A stretch of DNA of 64,000 bases. It comes from Varanus komodoensis. Its lineage: Eukaryota > Chordata > Lepidosauria > Squamata > Varanidae. The notes beneath the pieces are model-generated. The model worked only from the letters and a program-made list of their open reading frames with translations. It had not been told where the DNA came from and did not search any database. The stretch spans positions 1,906,271 to 1,970,270 of the forward strand of contig NW_025336599.1 of NCBI RefSeq assembly GCF_004798865.1, written 5' to 3'. Numbering within the stretch: the first letter of the stretch is position 1; each line of letters starts with the position of its first letter. Shown piece after piece: positions 1-12,100 of the stretch. The translations under genes were made by a program, and so were the position numbers.

Positions 1-196
1 GTTTCCTCACTGTCAGAGCAATACAACAGTGGAATCCGTTGGCTAGAGAGGGCGTGGGTTCTCCCACACTAGAGATATTCAGAAAGAAACTGCACAGCCA
101 GAGTGGGATGGTGTAACATGGTGTCCTGCAACAGCAGGGGGCTGAACCTGATGGCCTTCATGGCCCCTTCCAACTCTACTATTCTATGATTCTAGG
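1..196 (+). mobile_element. CR1 LINE 3' end (truncated by window edge)
   Basis: The first ~115 bases still read as the C-terminal end of a CR1 ORF2 (frame containing FLTVRAIQQWNPLARE and LEIFRKKL). They are followed by the typical CR1 3' UTR ending in a repeated TTCTATGATTCTA tail. The closing words (ggccttcatggccccttcc, aactctac) differ from the other CR1 copies here, so this is an older or different CR1 subfamily. The 5' part lies outside the window. Confidence 0.85.
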
Positions 197-3100
197 ACAT
201 TTAAAAGCTGCATCATGAGGGCAGGGTCACAGGACAACTATCGCACTTGTGGGTACAAGGGAGACTGGAATCCAACAAAGCCATTCTCTTTCTGGGGCAC
301 TTTCCCTTACCTTTTTGGGATCAACTGATCACTTTGTTCATGCACTAATCTTTTAGCTGCAATAGCTTGTTAGCGTTGAATTGTCATTAAGGAGCTATTT
401 TGCAAATAGACAGTCTGTTGTTTTGGAAGCTTGGGAAACAATAAGGGAAAACCTGGCTCCTGACAGCTTGAACCCAAACTAGAAACTACTTTTAAAACCA
501 CTTCTTTTCAGTAATGCTGGGCTTCACCCGTTTGGATGAGTCCCTCTTTAGAAGGCCCAGTCTCCAGGATCTATGCAGGCCCTCTAACAAGACAGATCTT
601 CTTTCCTGGTGCCACATCACAAGGTTGTCTTTCTCCTCCCTTTGTCCCTCCCAAGCCCTGCCTGTTCCCATTGTTTGTCTGAGAATCTGGAAGCAGTGGC
701 CTTGAGACAGGGCCATCCTCCTCTTTCCCATCTCCCAGTCTTTGCCATTCTCCTCGGATGAGTCACACCCACTATGTCCTTGGAAAACATGTCCAGAGAA
801 CTGCCTCTTACACTGCCTTGTTCATTCCCTACACTCGGGGCAAGACAGGAAACCTGGAGTAGCTGTTTTCTGGTCAAGATGCGGGAAGATTTGATTAGAG
901 CGAGATCCACTGTAACAATCCTCATGAGTGGGGCATAAAATTGGATTTAAAGATGTCGCATGCCAGTACCAGACTCTTAAGGAAATTTAAGATAAATGTC
1001 AAATGTGTTCCTAGGGCAGTTTTCTATCAGGAAACTCTTTGTGGCAGGGACTTATTAAAAACCTCATTTTTTGTTCATTGTTATTAATACATTGGTCCAA
1101 AGCTTGCATTAATTCTTCCTCAGCCTGTTTGAATTAGAAAACAAATCCATGGTTTGTGGCTAGCATTTTATCCTTTGCTCCATGGAACTCCTCTTCTCTT
1201 CCCAAAGGTGCTTCCTTCATTGTAGCCCATAAAGGCAGCCCAGAAGACATGAGACGCTCAAAGGTCATGCTGGCAGCTGCCAAGTGTCCTAGCCATCTCC
1301 CAAATTCCTACACCCACAAAAGGAAAGAATGCCCTCCACCACTCTGTTAATCAGGGCAGCTGCCAGGAATTCTCCCCAGGGCCTAGAAGAAGCTGGTGGG
1401 GCATCATGGTTGGCCTGCTGAGTGTGGATGCTGAAGTGGCTTCCAGCAGGCACCTGGGCAACGGCATTCAGAGAGCCATCCGCGAGGAGCAGAAGGTGGA
1501 CCACTCACTCTCCCCACTCTCCATCAATGGGGGCTCCCACTGCAAAACATCCGATGCTGCTGTAAACCACGCAGTTCTGATGAGATGATGGGACACAGAC
1601 AACTCCTTGAGCACCACCATCTAAAGGATGTCCCTGCCAGGTCGAGAAACAGCTTTTCAGCAGGCTGGTGGGAAGACGATTGTCATGGACGGGATGGCAT
1701 GTGAAGAAGACAGAGCTGAGTCACATGGATGGAACGGAACAGTGCTGCTAAGGCAACTCCTTCCACTGAGTCTGCATGAAGAAGTACAAGTGATAATGGG
1801 AATGCCGCAACAACTTGTGGGCAGATCCGTTGGTGTGCCCAGCTTCCCACTCCCCGCAAACTGACTGCCAGCCTCTGTCCAACAGAGTAAAACAAAGTAA
1901 ATAGATCCCTCCTCCAGGTCCAAACCTCGGAACGAAAGCTGGAATATGGTTCTTTGTATATGCGCAAACTGCTGAAACACCTGGGGTTGACCCTCCCTTC
2001 TCCAAACCTTAATTACGTAGTGTGGCACCACGTAGGTGGTGTTGTTTCTTCCAGTTAGCGGATGTTAGTGTAATCTGCAACAAATTCAAATGAGCCTGAA
2101 TGTCTAAGAATCCGGTCCATGGATTCCACAGCAAACAGGTTTCTCCTGAGCTCAATGGAGTCTCAAAACTTGCAAGCCATTCTGAATATTTGATAATTTT
2201 ATGCAACTTTAGTCATAGGCATAAGCAAGCAAGCAAAGAAGGCAAACAAGGAAAACTGAAAAATACCATGACCAAAAGAGAAGCTTTCCTTATAGGTGCA
2301 AGTGTGGGAATACCACTGAGGGAATTAGTGTATTTTGAAGAGAATTGTGCATTTCGAGGAATGCAAGGGCAAATAAGTACAAACGCATACAAATGTACTT
2401 GCAGAAAATCTGATTCCTTCCATGAGCAGACAATAGAATGAGGGGACCTGGCAATTCACAAAATATAGACAAAACTGGTTTTACAGCATCTGTACATCCT
2501 TATTTCCAATCAGTAAGATTGAAACAATGTTTCTCTTTCAGCAAATCAAACCACAAATGATGTCGAACACTGAAACACGATTATGCCTGTAAAGAAAGCT
2601 CTATCATAATAATCTTACACACAGAGATTGTTCACTTGTAAGTAGCTCAGTTTTAAAAGCCTGTTACTAGAAATGTGTTTTCCAAATCCTGATACGAAAT
2701 ATTATAATCCACTCCAAAATCTGGGGATAGACAGAATATATGTAAGTGTAATGAGTTGTGTTATGAACAAGATGTCAAGAGGTCTCACACCAGGCTATGG
2801 GACAAGGGACACCAGTGGGCACTTCGTGATTTCAAATATCCAGACCAGAATAGGATGCAGCTTGTCCATCTCACTGCTCTTGACTACGCATGCAAGGAGC
2901 AACAGCTTGCATCTGGCACCAGGCAGCTCGTTAGAAGGTGAGGCAATGTGTTTGCATCAGGACTGTGACAGCATCTTTCTGTCCCCATTCCTGCATCCCC
3001 ATGATAAACACGCAAGCTGTACCTTTGCAAAGAAATGGACTTGCATCAATTGCATTTATATCCCTCCCTCCCTTCTGGAATCTTCAGACAACTTGGATAA

Positions 3101-4435
3101 TATAATCCTATTTTGCCTTCAGGCAGGCTAGTCTACGACAGAGTAAGAAGTCCAAGACTGATAGCCAAGGGGCATTTTAATTCTGGTTTCTGTGTCCCTC
3201 ATACAAAACCATCCGTTATATGACATAGTTGCTCAATCCCACAAACTATCCAGGACTGGCCAAGTTATACATCTTTCTTAAGTGCATCCCTTTACCATGA
3301 GTAATCCTTGCTTCTCAGGAAGGCGCTTTGGCATCAGGAGGCTAACAAGGCCCGTGCCTTTGGGCAGCAAGATTTCCTAAGAGCAGGTGATGGGTTGGCA
3401 TCCAGCTTTCATTATTATTAATACTGATTTTATTTCTATGCTAGCAGCAGATGAAGTCCTCTCCAGCCAGTTTTCAACCATTTATCCTAAGTAGAATAAT
3501 ACAACTAGATACAACATGGATCCATTTAGATACTGTGTAAAATTCCAATATAAAAAAATGAAAACATGTCAATCATCTAAAGCCATTTCAATTCCAAGAG
3601 GGACCATCCATGTCTTGTCAAGAAGGCCAGATGTCTCTCTCTTTCTTCTCCAGTTAAACTGAGGTACTATCCCGCTTCTGGTGGTGCAAAGAGAGAGCAG
3701 CTATGAGGTCTGACAGCAGAAAAAACAGGGGGTCCTGTGCAGAATTGGTGAATTAAAGAATGTGCAAGACTGGACTCTGAGGGCAGGTGCACAAACACCA
3801 TTCCAGCAATGCTTTTCAACCTGAGCCAACAGAGCACAGCATCACCTGAGGAATGCGCAGCACATGAGGAGAGTCTTTCCTATCAGGCCTGCACCTTTAG
3901 GAATGTGTGTTTCCCCAGAGTGGGTGGCTCTCTGGCCTTTGATTCGTGTTTTGAAAAGCGGACTTGCGTTATCTCTCCTGAAGCCCCAGCTGATCTGTCG
4001 GAAGGCCCCTCAGCTCAGCAGAGGTTGCTCTTATCGAAACTGTGCCTTGGGTCATCCTGATCCCTCCAATGGGGCATGACGAGTTTCCTTCCAGTTTTAG
4101 GAGGGGGATCAGGAAATAATGGTGTGTGGAGCACTTGGGATAATGGAAAAATGATTTCCAGCAGTGCTTGACTCAATGACCTTCCTCCAAACTAGATGAA
4201 AACTGGTTTCGCTCTTCCCACGTGTACAGCAGTGTTCTTGATTTTTTTAAAAAAAGTAAAATGCATAATTTGGGGGATGGGAACATTTTAAAATACAAAG
4301 TTCAATGCTAAAATATTGCACTGCTTGAAAAATATTGAAACAAGGAACAACAGAGAACGGATTTGTGGGTTAACATATATGTAAGTAAAACATACTCAAA
4401 ATAGACTGATTATCTGCTTACACACTACATATGAA
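197..4435. other. Unique non-coding stretch
   Basis: I see no gene, RNA or clear repeat in these 4.2 kb. Short open frames exist (for example a 60-residue frame at 1406-1588 and a 152-residue frame at 2673-3131 on the plus strand). They have no recognisable domain and no splice context I trust. The composition is moderately AT-rich with no CpG enrichment. Confidence 0.5.
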
Positions 4436-4605
4436 TATACCCTCATACTTATTTATTTTATTTATTTATTTAGGGAACTTCCATGCCGCCCCATTCGCCA
4501 AAGCCTCAGGGCGGCTCACAATCATAAATAACATCCTATAAAACAATATAATTTAACAGTATAAATTAAGTCACGCTGGCCAAAGAATAAAATAAATAAA
4601 TAATA

Positions 4606-5463
4606 TTAGCAATTAAAAAAACGTTTGAATAAAAACGTCTTCGCCTGGCGCCGAAAAACAAATAACGACGGCGCCAGGCGGACCTCTCTGGGGAGCGCAT
4701 TCCATAGATTGGGAGCCACCGCAGAGAAAGCCCTCCTCCGAGTACTCACCCTCCTAATTTCCTTCACGGAGGGTTCCCGGAGAAGGGCCTCTCCCACTGA
4801 TCTCAAGGGGCAGGAGGGCATATATGGACGTAAGCGCTCCTTCAGGTAACCAGGACCCAAGCCGTTAAGGGCTTTATAGGTCATCACCAACACCTTGAAT
4901 TGGGCCCGGACTTCAATGGGAAGCCAGTGAAGCTGACGGAGGACTGGAGTCATGTGAACATAATGCCCAGTCCCCGACAGCAGCCTGGCAGCTCTATTTT
5001 GAACCAATTGAAGTATCTGGACCGTCTTCAAGGGCAGCCCCACGTAGAGCATGTTACAGAAGTCAAGTCGGGAAGTCACCAACGCGTGTGTCACTGTCGC
5101 CAGGCAGTCATTCTCCAGGTAGGGGTGCAGCTGATGTATCAGCCAAAGCTGAAAGAAAGCACTCCTCGCCACCACTGTCACCTGAGCTTCCAGTGAAAGC
5201 TCTGGGTCAAGGAGCACTCCCAAGCTGCGGATCTTGTCCCTAAGAGGGAGTGCAACCCCATTCAGGACTAGGTTCAATTCACCTTCCCCGAAGCCTGATC
5301 CGCCAACCAACAGGACCTCCGTCTTGTCTGGACTGAGGTTCAGTTTATTGGCCGTCATCCAGCCCATTACCTCGGCCAGGCACCGGTTCAGCACAGCCAC
5401 TGCCTCACCTGGATTGGTGGAGAACGAGAGGTAGAGCTGAGTACTGATGATTCCACAGCCCAC
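4606..5463 (-). pseudogene. L2 ORF2 C-terminal half (post-YADD RT, thumb and C-terminus)
   Basis: An open frame of 285 residues. It reads LYLSFSTNPGEAV just after the expected YADD box, then the conserved block LNLSPDKTEVLLVGG, the repeat-like SRLDFCNMLYVGLP / RAARLLSGTG region and the closing FSAVAPNLWNALPREVRLAP...FKRFF. This order is that of L2 and related CR1-superfamily LINEs. The upstream catalytic aspartates are absent from this frame, so it is the tail of a dead element. Confidence 0.85.
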
Positions 5464-6103
5464 ACCTCCTGATGACCTCTCCCAGGGGTTTCATGTAGAC
5501 GTTAAACAGCAAAGGGGACAAAATGGATCCCTGCGGTACTCCATGGCATAGCTGCCATGGTGCAGAGCCATAGTCCCCCAGCACCACCTTCTGGAATTGG
5601 CCATTGAGATAGGAGCGGAACCACTGCAAAGCAGTGCCTCTGACACCCAATCCCGCTGGCCTATCCAGAAGGATACCATGGTCAATGGTATCGAAAGCCG
5701 CTGAGAGGTCCAGGAGAACCAACAGGGACACACTCCCTGTCCTTCTCCCTGCACAGGTCATCGTACAGGGCGACCAAGGCAGATTCAGTACTGTACCCGG
5801 GTCTGAAGCCGGACTGAAATGGGTCCAAATAATCAGTTTCATCCAAGAGTGCTTGGAGTTGTCCCGCCACCACCCGCTCCAACACCTTGCCCAGAAACGG
5901 GATGTTGGCCACTGGTCTATAATTAGACCAGTGGCCAACATCTCTGGATCCAGTGATGCGTTCTTCAGGACCGGTCGGACTACCGCCTTCTTTAAAGGGG
6001 CAGGTACCCGACCCTCCCTCAGAGAAGCGTTAACCACTTCCAAGATCCAGGTCCCAATCCTGTGCTTGGCGTTGTTAATTAACCAAGATGGGCAAGGGTC
6101 CAA
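5405..6103 (-). pseudogene. L2 ORF2 reverse transcriptase core fragment
   Basis: This frame carries RT fingers and palm motifs: LLDLSAAFDTIDHGILL (motif A, with the first catalytic Asp) and GVPQGSILSPLLFNVYM (motif B'). Before motif A the frame switches: 5682-5912 holds ANIPFLGKVLERVVAGQLQ and the FQSGFRPGYSTESAL block in another frame. The piece ends where motif C should be and that box is deleted. It is decayed LINE coding sequence, not a host gene. Confidence 0.82.
5901..5942. repeat. Perfect 18-bp palindrome inside the L2 element
   Basis: The arm gatgttggccactggtct is followed by six bases (ataatt) and then its exact reverse complement. One arm is the normal L2 coding sequence for the RPVANIP block. 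The other arm replaces the residues expected just upstream, so it looks like a local inverted duplication made by a template switch after or during insertion. Confidence 0.9.
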
Positions 6104-6639
6104 TAGGCCTCTGAATCACTAGTAGAGTCTAGTTTGTGACGAATCTGAGTGATTTTCTCCCTGAAATGCTTGGCAAAGTCATCACAGCGGGCCTTCAAGG
6201 GTGGAACCAGATCTTTCTTAGGGCCAGGACGGACCAGCCCTTGCACCACCCAAAAAAGCTCCGCCAGACAGCATTTTGAGGAGGTAATGGAAACAGAGAA
6301 GAATTTTTCGCCGCCCTCACCGCCACAGCATAGGCCCAATAATGGGCTGTTAAGTGTGTTCGGTCAGATTCATCCCGTGATCTCCTCCACCTATGCTCTA
6401 GCCGTCTCCCAGCCTGCTTCATCGCCCGCAATTCAGATGTATACCAAGGGGAAGAGTGGGCTCTGCCTGGCGGGAGAGGATGCTTGGGAGCGATCATGTC
6501 AACATGATCCCCCATCTTCCCATTCCATAGTTCGACCAGAGCTTCAACAGGAGCACCAGTCTTGTCAGCCGGAAACTCCCCCAGGGTCTTCAGGAATCCG
6601 TCTGGATCCATCCGGCTCCGGGGGCAGACCCTACTTGCA

Positions 6640-8134
6640 TGAACTGTGTTATACTGCATGTGTGAATTACATATTTTGTGCCGCATAAGCACAGATTTAA
6701 AGAACTAGCCATGGGTCAAATCCTAGTCTAGGCCGAAATACCCCCAAGGACCCAGTTAAGTCAAAGGGAGCTACACTAAGTATTTCCAATGTGCTGATAC
6801 AATGCAGAAGGTACATTAATCATTGCTGTCATTTTTCCAAATTTAAAATGAGTAGAAAACTCAAAATTATGGCTCCTATGGTAACTACATTTGGCCCATT
6901 TATGAATATGTGCTTTCTATATCACTTTCTACATGCCTAGATGTATGTACATGCTGAAACTCATGCTGTCAGTTCCATTTTATGTTTGCTTTGGGTACTG
7001 CAAGTGCAGCTTTTCAGCCTCATGTGTGCCTTAATGAAAACGTATGGCAGAGAATTTAAACAACAAAGAAAAGGAAATTCATAATTACAGATTTCTCAGA
7101 GCCTGTGATTCAGGGGCACTGCAAGATACACAATAAGACATAAATTTGACAGAACAAAGACATGCTTATTACAGATTCACAAAGGGCCAAGCTATGGCTG
7201 TGGTGAAAATTTGACAAGCAAGGTTTAAAAAAAAATCAACTCTAAACTCAGTTATTCACACTGAATGATCTACTGATAGCTTCCCCCAACACAAAAGTAT
7301 GGTTTTTTTAAACAAACATAAACCTTATTTGATTGTACAAATTAAATAGCATTCGAAACTCCTTGAGCCGTGCATCCCTAGCCTTAGATATACAGCTCAT
7401 GTCATTTTCCTCACAATACAGGCCCCCCTCACGTGTTCTGCTGTGTATGTTGACTCTTTGGGATGAAGGTATAATGGGACCAGGGTGAGGTGGATACAGT
7501 CTTGGGTTTATTGTATAAATATATTGTGTTGTACTTTAAATTATAATTATAGGATATAATCCAGTCAACATTTAGCAGCATTAAAGGCTGATTATTGGAT
7601 TGAGCGGAGGGAGGGAAGCAGAAAACCGTCCTCCATCCAGAGCCATCCCTGGTCCCTCTCTTTCAATACTGCCCTGCCTCCAGGATTTCTGTCAAGAGCC
7701 TTCTTAATATGGCGTACATGCCACAAGTAGGAGAACCATTGATTTCTGACTCCACATCAATCCTCCAAAAGTCATTCTGCTGCTCTTTTTGGCTGATTTT
7801 CGTTTTCTAGTAAATTTTCAGCTTGCTTGAATGAGGAGAGTGCACAGTTTTAATTAGAAAAGTAAGTATTTCTCTGCAAATGTTTCAGAAGTGCATACTT
7901 TCTCCCACTGATGAAAGTGTTGTGTTTGCTTGCTTGCTTGAAAACATTTTGTTTTTAAAAATGTTAGTTAGCAATGTTTTTTTAAACTAAGCATCTTTGA
8001 ACACAATTGCAAATTCAGGAATTTGCAAACATTTTTTTAAAAAAGGCATTCCTTCTCACCTTTGCAGAACATTATTCGTATTTATCCATGTCCATGTCCA
8101 GGCTAAGTCTCTTCCCTAAGCACACGCTTAAATG
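6640..8134. other. AT-rich non-coding stretch
   Basis: No coding, RNA or classifiable repeat seen. The segment contains several short A/T tracts and repeated words such as gcttgcttgcttg near 7927. Confidence 0.5.
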
Positions 8135-8135
8135 A

Positions 8136-8452
8136 CAGGATTCCCTCGAAATTCACGGGGGTTACGTTCCTAAAGCATCCGCGAATTGTGAAAAACCGTG
8201 AATTTGGTGCTGGCGATGGGCGCCAGGAGGTGCGGGCCAGGGAGCGGGTGTGCGTGCACAGGGGCGGGCAAGCGCTGAGATCATTTTCTCCGAGCAAGTC
8301 CAAACTCGAAGGAAACGATCTCCTTGCGAGTAAGCCGCCACACAGCGAGGCGCAGGCTTACTCACAAGGAGATCAGCTTGGACTCGCTCGGAGAAAAATC
8401 CCGCGAAAGACTGAAGCTGCGAACGCTGAACCGCGCCCATGGGGGTACACTG
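8136..8452. mobile_element. CpG-rich hairpin repeat, possible non-autonomous DNA transposon
   Basis: An island of CpG-rich sequence in AT-rich surroundings. It starts caggattccctcgaaattc and ends gggggtacactg, so the two outer ends are weakly inverted copies (CAGnnT-CCC). Phrases such as cgcgaattgtgaaaaaccg recall the Tigger/pogo-like repeats of vertebrates. Inside lie two long inverted arms, 8281-8338 and 8352-8399, sharing the words ttttctccgag, caagtcc and ctccttg. A TA target duplication is only half visible (TGA at left, TA at right). The superfamily is therefore a guess. Confidence 0.5.
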
Positions 8453-9186
8453 TATCTCAGATTATGCATTGTTACAATGGCACCTTTTAAAACATTTCTG
8501 GATCAACAAGAGAGTGCACACACTTCTGAAAAATGTGCATTTTTCCTCCATGAATTTCAGCAAGTTCAAGCAACCTGGGTTCTCCTGTTCCTACTGAATA
8601 CCCTCCCAAATGGCCAGATACGTTCGTGCATAAATTCACATAAACTCTGTGCAGTGGAGGATAAGAAGCAAAGATCAGAAAGTCCCAGGATGTTTTTGAT
8701 TAACAGGGTCCACTCCCACTGTCTTTCAGGAATGGATAATTAATACCCCTTAATTAATACCGCTTAGCTTTACAGAAGGTAGATATAAATACAGAGGGCG
8801 AGAAAGATAGCTAAATGCTACTGTGTGGAGTCTATTTGTGGTTGTGATTGTGGGGCTATGAGCTCTGGCACTTCAAGATTTGCCATGACATCCCTTGCTC
8901 TCTGGGGGTCAAGATGGGGCTGTTCATCAGGTCCAATGTCTACCAGAAGCTCTAGGCACCTGAGCACCCTGGGGGTTGGAACGTCAAGGGACAGCTGTCC
9001 CACTCATCTTCTGGGCACTTTGCTGTCACCAATCTGGGCACAATTCTAGGCCTCTTAAGGCAGAAAAAAGTCGTGTAATTGTAGGCATTTCATTTTCAAA
9101 ATATGTATAAGGTTCTGCTCAGTTTACTCAGTTTCCAAAAATGACCCTAGCAAGGCATGGGGCATTTCATTCGTGCCTGCCAGTGC
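8453..9186. other. Non-coding stretch
   Basis: No gene or clear repeat seen. A 74-residue plus frame at 8825-9049 has no recognisable similarity. Confidence 0.45.
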
Positions 9187-9331
9187 AAACTTCCCTGGGA
9201 GGTGGTTGAGGCCCCATCGGTGCTGGACGTCCACATGGTGGGCATGTCGTGAGTGGAGCCGGCTGGTGCTGGAGGTCAGACTAGATGGCCCAGGAGACCC
9301 CTTCTGACTCGCTCTGTTTTCTATGTTTCTA
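9187..9331 (+). mobile_element. CR1 LINE 3' tail fragment
   Basis: The sequence matches the last ~145 bases of the CR1 at 40.2-43.0 kb: the end of ORF2 (ggtggttgaggccccatcgg), then cacatggtgggcatgtcg, agactagatggcccagg, ccccttctgactcgctctg and ctatgtttcta. A short internal piece is missing compared with that copy. Confidence 0.85.
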
Positions 9332-10599
9332 AACTGAAAATTGCAGCAAAACCGTCTGCTCGGAATTCATTCCTCATTCAGATGATCAGTAATGGCTTGC
9401 TACACATGAGTAGGGGAACGAGGGAAGATAATGAAAACACAGGAAAACGACACACAACGTGCGGCAATTAACTTGTGTTACCTACCCGATCCAAACAGGT
9501 TCACAACTAAGAGATTCACTACATGGGATATTAATCATATAAATTACCTCTGGTTTGCTCCTTCAGAAATAGCCAACATGTTGGTACCTGAGTCAGGGCC
9601 CTGCTGGGCATGCGCAGCAAGTTCAGGCAACTGCCATCTGCATGGGGGGGAACCAAGAAGAATGGGAGTTCTTCATGCACCCTTGCAAATAGCAGGGGCT
9701 CCCCAAATCATGGGGTGGGGGGTGCAAAAGCTCCATACCCTGTTCCAAGCCGGCCTGGGCACCCTGCACTGTCTATAATAAGCAGAAAGACTCTGCACTT
9801 AATGGCTAACCTTGTGAGGACTGTTGCATGTAACCTGACCATAATGAGCACCAACTCCAAGGAATCAGCAATTTAAGCTTAAGGCTAAATGTCTGTTGAC
9901 TGGCTAGGCTTGCTTTGCTTTGCTTTGCTTTTAACATTCATCTTTTCTATCTTATCTCCTGTTGGATGGTGTAGAGAGGCTGGTGTGGAGCCCACTTACT
10001 ACTTTATAAGCAACAAAATCTGAAATATCAAAATCAGAGTGGCATGGGAAAATAACATTTAATTCAGAATTCCTTTTCAATTTCCCCCTTGCCAGTTGAC
10101 AGCTTTAATAAATAATTTAAACTTCTAATATATAAAACATTTGCATCAGCAACATACACTGAGTTAAAGAAACGGTGCCTGTCACCTCTGATGGAACTGA
10201 AAAATCCTTCTACTCTCTAGAGGGATGGTTTCATCTTAGCAGCAGCTCAGAATAATTATACACCCACTAAGTAAAGAGCTGCCCAGCAGGACTGGCACTG
10301 AGATGAAGGAAACCAAAGCAGACCGTGTAAAGGTGCCTGGAAAGCAATCACAGAGGTTAACAGTCTAATTCAGTCTTCCCAAAAGTGGCATCCGCCAAAC
10401 ATTTGCATGACAAGCCAGATATTTTATCTGACAGCTCCCAAGACTCCTAACCATTTGGCATCTGGCTGGAGCTGATGGGAATTGAAGTCCAACCACATTC
10501 AGTAAAGCTGGTCTAGTTCCTTTCTTTAAGAAACAGCTATAATGATTTGTGTATCTCTGTGCTACCTGGATCCACTTCAAAAAGATATCTAGAGCATGT

Positions 10600-10600
<1 letters not shown>
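9332..10600. other. Non-coding stretch with small tandem repeat
   Basis: No gene seen. There is a short (CTTTG)n run at about 9909-9931 and one copy of the dispersed palindromic word tgatgggaattgaagtcc at 10460-10497. Confidence 0.45.

Positions 10601-10601
<1 letters not shown>

Positions 10602-10666
<65 letters not shown>
10602..10666. repeat. (TC)n microsatellite
   Basis: About 32 uninterrupted TC units. They generate long artificial Arg/Glu or Ser/Leu frames on both strands, which are not genes. Confidence 0.98.
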
Positions 10667-10669
<3 letters not shown>

Positions 10670-11260
10670 CCAACTAAGGATAACACAATGCACTGGCCTG
10701 GGTTCTAAGATCCAGTGCAATGCATTCTTGAAAGTGCAACATTTGCCTGGAGGACAAGAGGTTGCAGCCCAAAGGAAGGCAATTCTCCAGCTGCACAGAG
10801 CAATGCTGCAACTCCCTCTCCTTACACAGATGGCAGCAGATGTGTCCACGCTTTCAGCATCAGCCAAAGACCTATCTGTTTCCCCAGGCTTTTGATTAAT
10901 TTTTCTTTTCTTTTCCTTTGCTGCCTTCCTTTGTATAATGTAAATTGCCTTATCTTCGCTGTACCCCAGTAAATGCAGAAGGTGACCAAAAACTAATTCC
11001 CCCCAAAGCATGCATTTCTGCATCAGAACACAATGGGGGCTGGAGTGTGGCCAGATGCTCAAGAGATCATCCAAGAACTGGGGACACGTAATAAATGGGA
11101 TGCGGCCCCATTCACCATGTGAGGTGCTTGAGCAGCATTTTAACTCAACACTGCATATCTCCCTCTGACTGTTGAAGCTCCTATGTACACCTGCACAGGG
11201 CTCTTTTCTGTACCTGGTACAGAAAACACTTGAGAGCTTATCCTTGCTTGATATGCAAGG

Positions 11261-11728
11261 TGTCCGGACCTTGGCACATCCAGCCCAATTAAGCATGACA
11301 AGGAGGAGAAACTGAAGATATATCTTTATTCTTGAGAATAAGTTCTATCACATCAAAATGGTAGAGTCCCCTTTTATAGCCTGTATGACCAGGAAGCAAG
11401 GACAGCTGCTTATTGGGCTGAAATTCCTGGCTGGCAGATTTGAATCCACGTGATCTTCGCACACAGCTAAGGGGCAGGGCTAGCTGGGGCTGAGGCAGAA
11501 GCTTTTGGGTAGGAGACTGCTTAATCTCTGGCCATTGATGATTCTCTGTAGTTGTGTAATCATGTTGCAGGTTCTTTATTGTTGCTTATGTGCTTGGGGT
11601 GTGACTAGCCTGCTGCTGCCTAATGCTGGCCGGTCTGGCATGTTCTACATTCTGTTTCCAGAAAAATCGGTATAGCAATATTTATACTGAGCCAGCACCA
11701 GAGAAATGGCTGAAACCAGTCCGTAACA
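11261..11728 (-). mobile_element. Fossil solo LTR (Ty3/Gypsy-like)
   Basis: Read on the minus strand this 468-bp unit begins TGTTACGGAC and ends GTCCGGACA, giving the TG...CA termini and short inverted ends of an LTR. In the right order it also has a TATA box (ctataaaagg, about 11370-11380) and a polyadenylation signal AATAAA (about 11325-11330). No matching short target duplication is visible on either side, which suggests age or recombination. No internal coding region is attached. Family assignment rests on end sequence and layout only. Confidence 0.6.
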
Positions 11729-12100
11729 TTTGTTAAGTTCAAGTCAATAAAACTCACACCAGGTGATGTACGTGCCAGCATCAATGACCTGGTTGTACTT
11801 ACTGTGTAACCAGTACTTGCCAGTGAAAGAAAGGACCAAATTGTAACATTGGTACTGAAAATCAGTGCAAATGCACACGCTTCTCCAGGGCTTCAGTGCC
11901 ATGCTTTGCAAAGAACAAATGACCACTCTCGCACCAAAAAGTGTGTTGACCAGGTGTTAGATCAAATAGTTGTTGAACAATTTTTTGGCTTTTCTCTTAT
12001 GATAAAGTCAGTTTACAATTGGTATCCAGTGAAACAGTATATGAAGAACAAAAAAGTCAGGTTTTTCAGGACCACTTCATCAGCTTTAGACTTTAGGATT
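11729..12100. other. Non-coding stretch
   Basis: Nothing recognisable between the solo LTR and the interrupted CR1. Confidence 0.45.

Larger units (their letters stand above)
4440..6635 (-). mobile_element. L2-clade LINE, 5'-truncated and inactive
   Basis: On the minus strand the element runs from an endonuclease/linker segment (APWYTSEL-like reading RAHSSPWYTSELRAMKQAG) through the reverse transcriptase to the L2 C-terminus (FSAVAPNLWNALPREVR). It ends in the L2 3' signature gtaagccgccctgag...gggcggcat followed by an (AAATA)n tail at 4440-4475. The frame is broken at several points. The catalytic YADD box is missing because about eight bases are lost where it should be (near 5445), and an 18-bp inverted duplication near 5901-5942 shifts the frame before the RT. 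It therefore cannot encode an active enzyme. No clear target-site duplication was found. Confidence 0.88.

Noticed and set aside
2673-3131. 152-residue plus-strand frame as a host gene
   Set aside because: No domain, no codon or splice context, and a length expected by chance in a window of this size.
10365-11296. Minus-strand frames of 102 and 235 residues with Glu-Arg runs
   Set aside because: Created by the (TC)n microsatellite. The remainder has no similarity I recognise.
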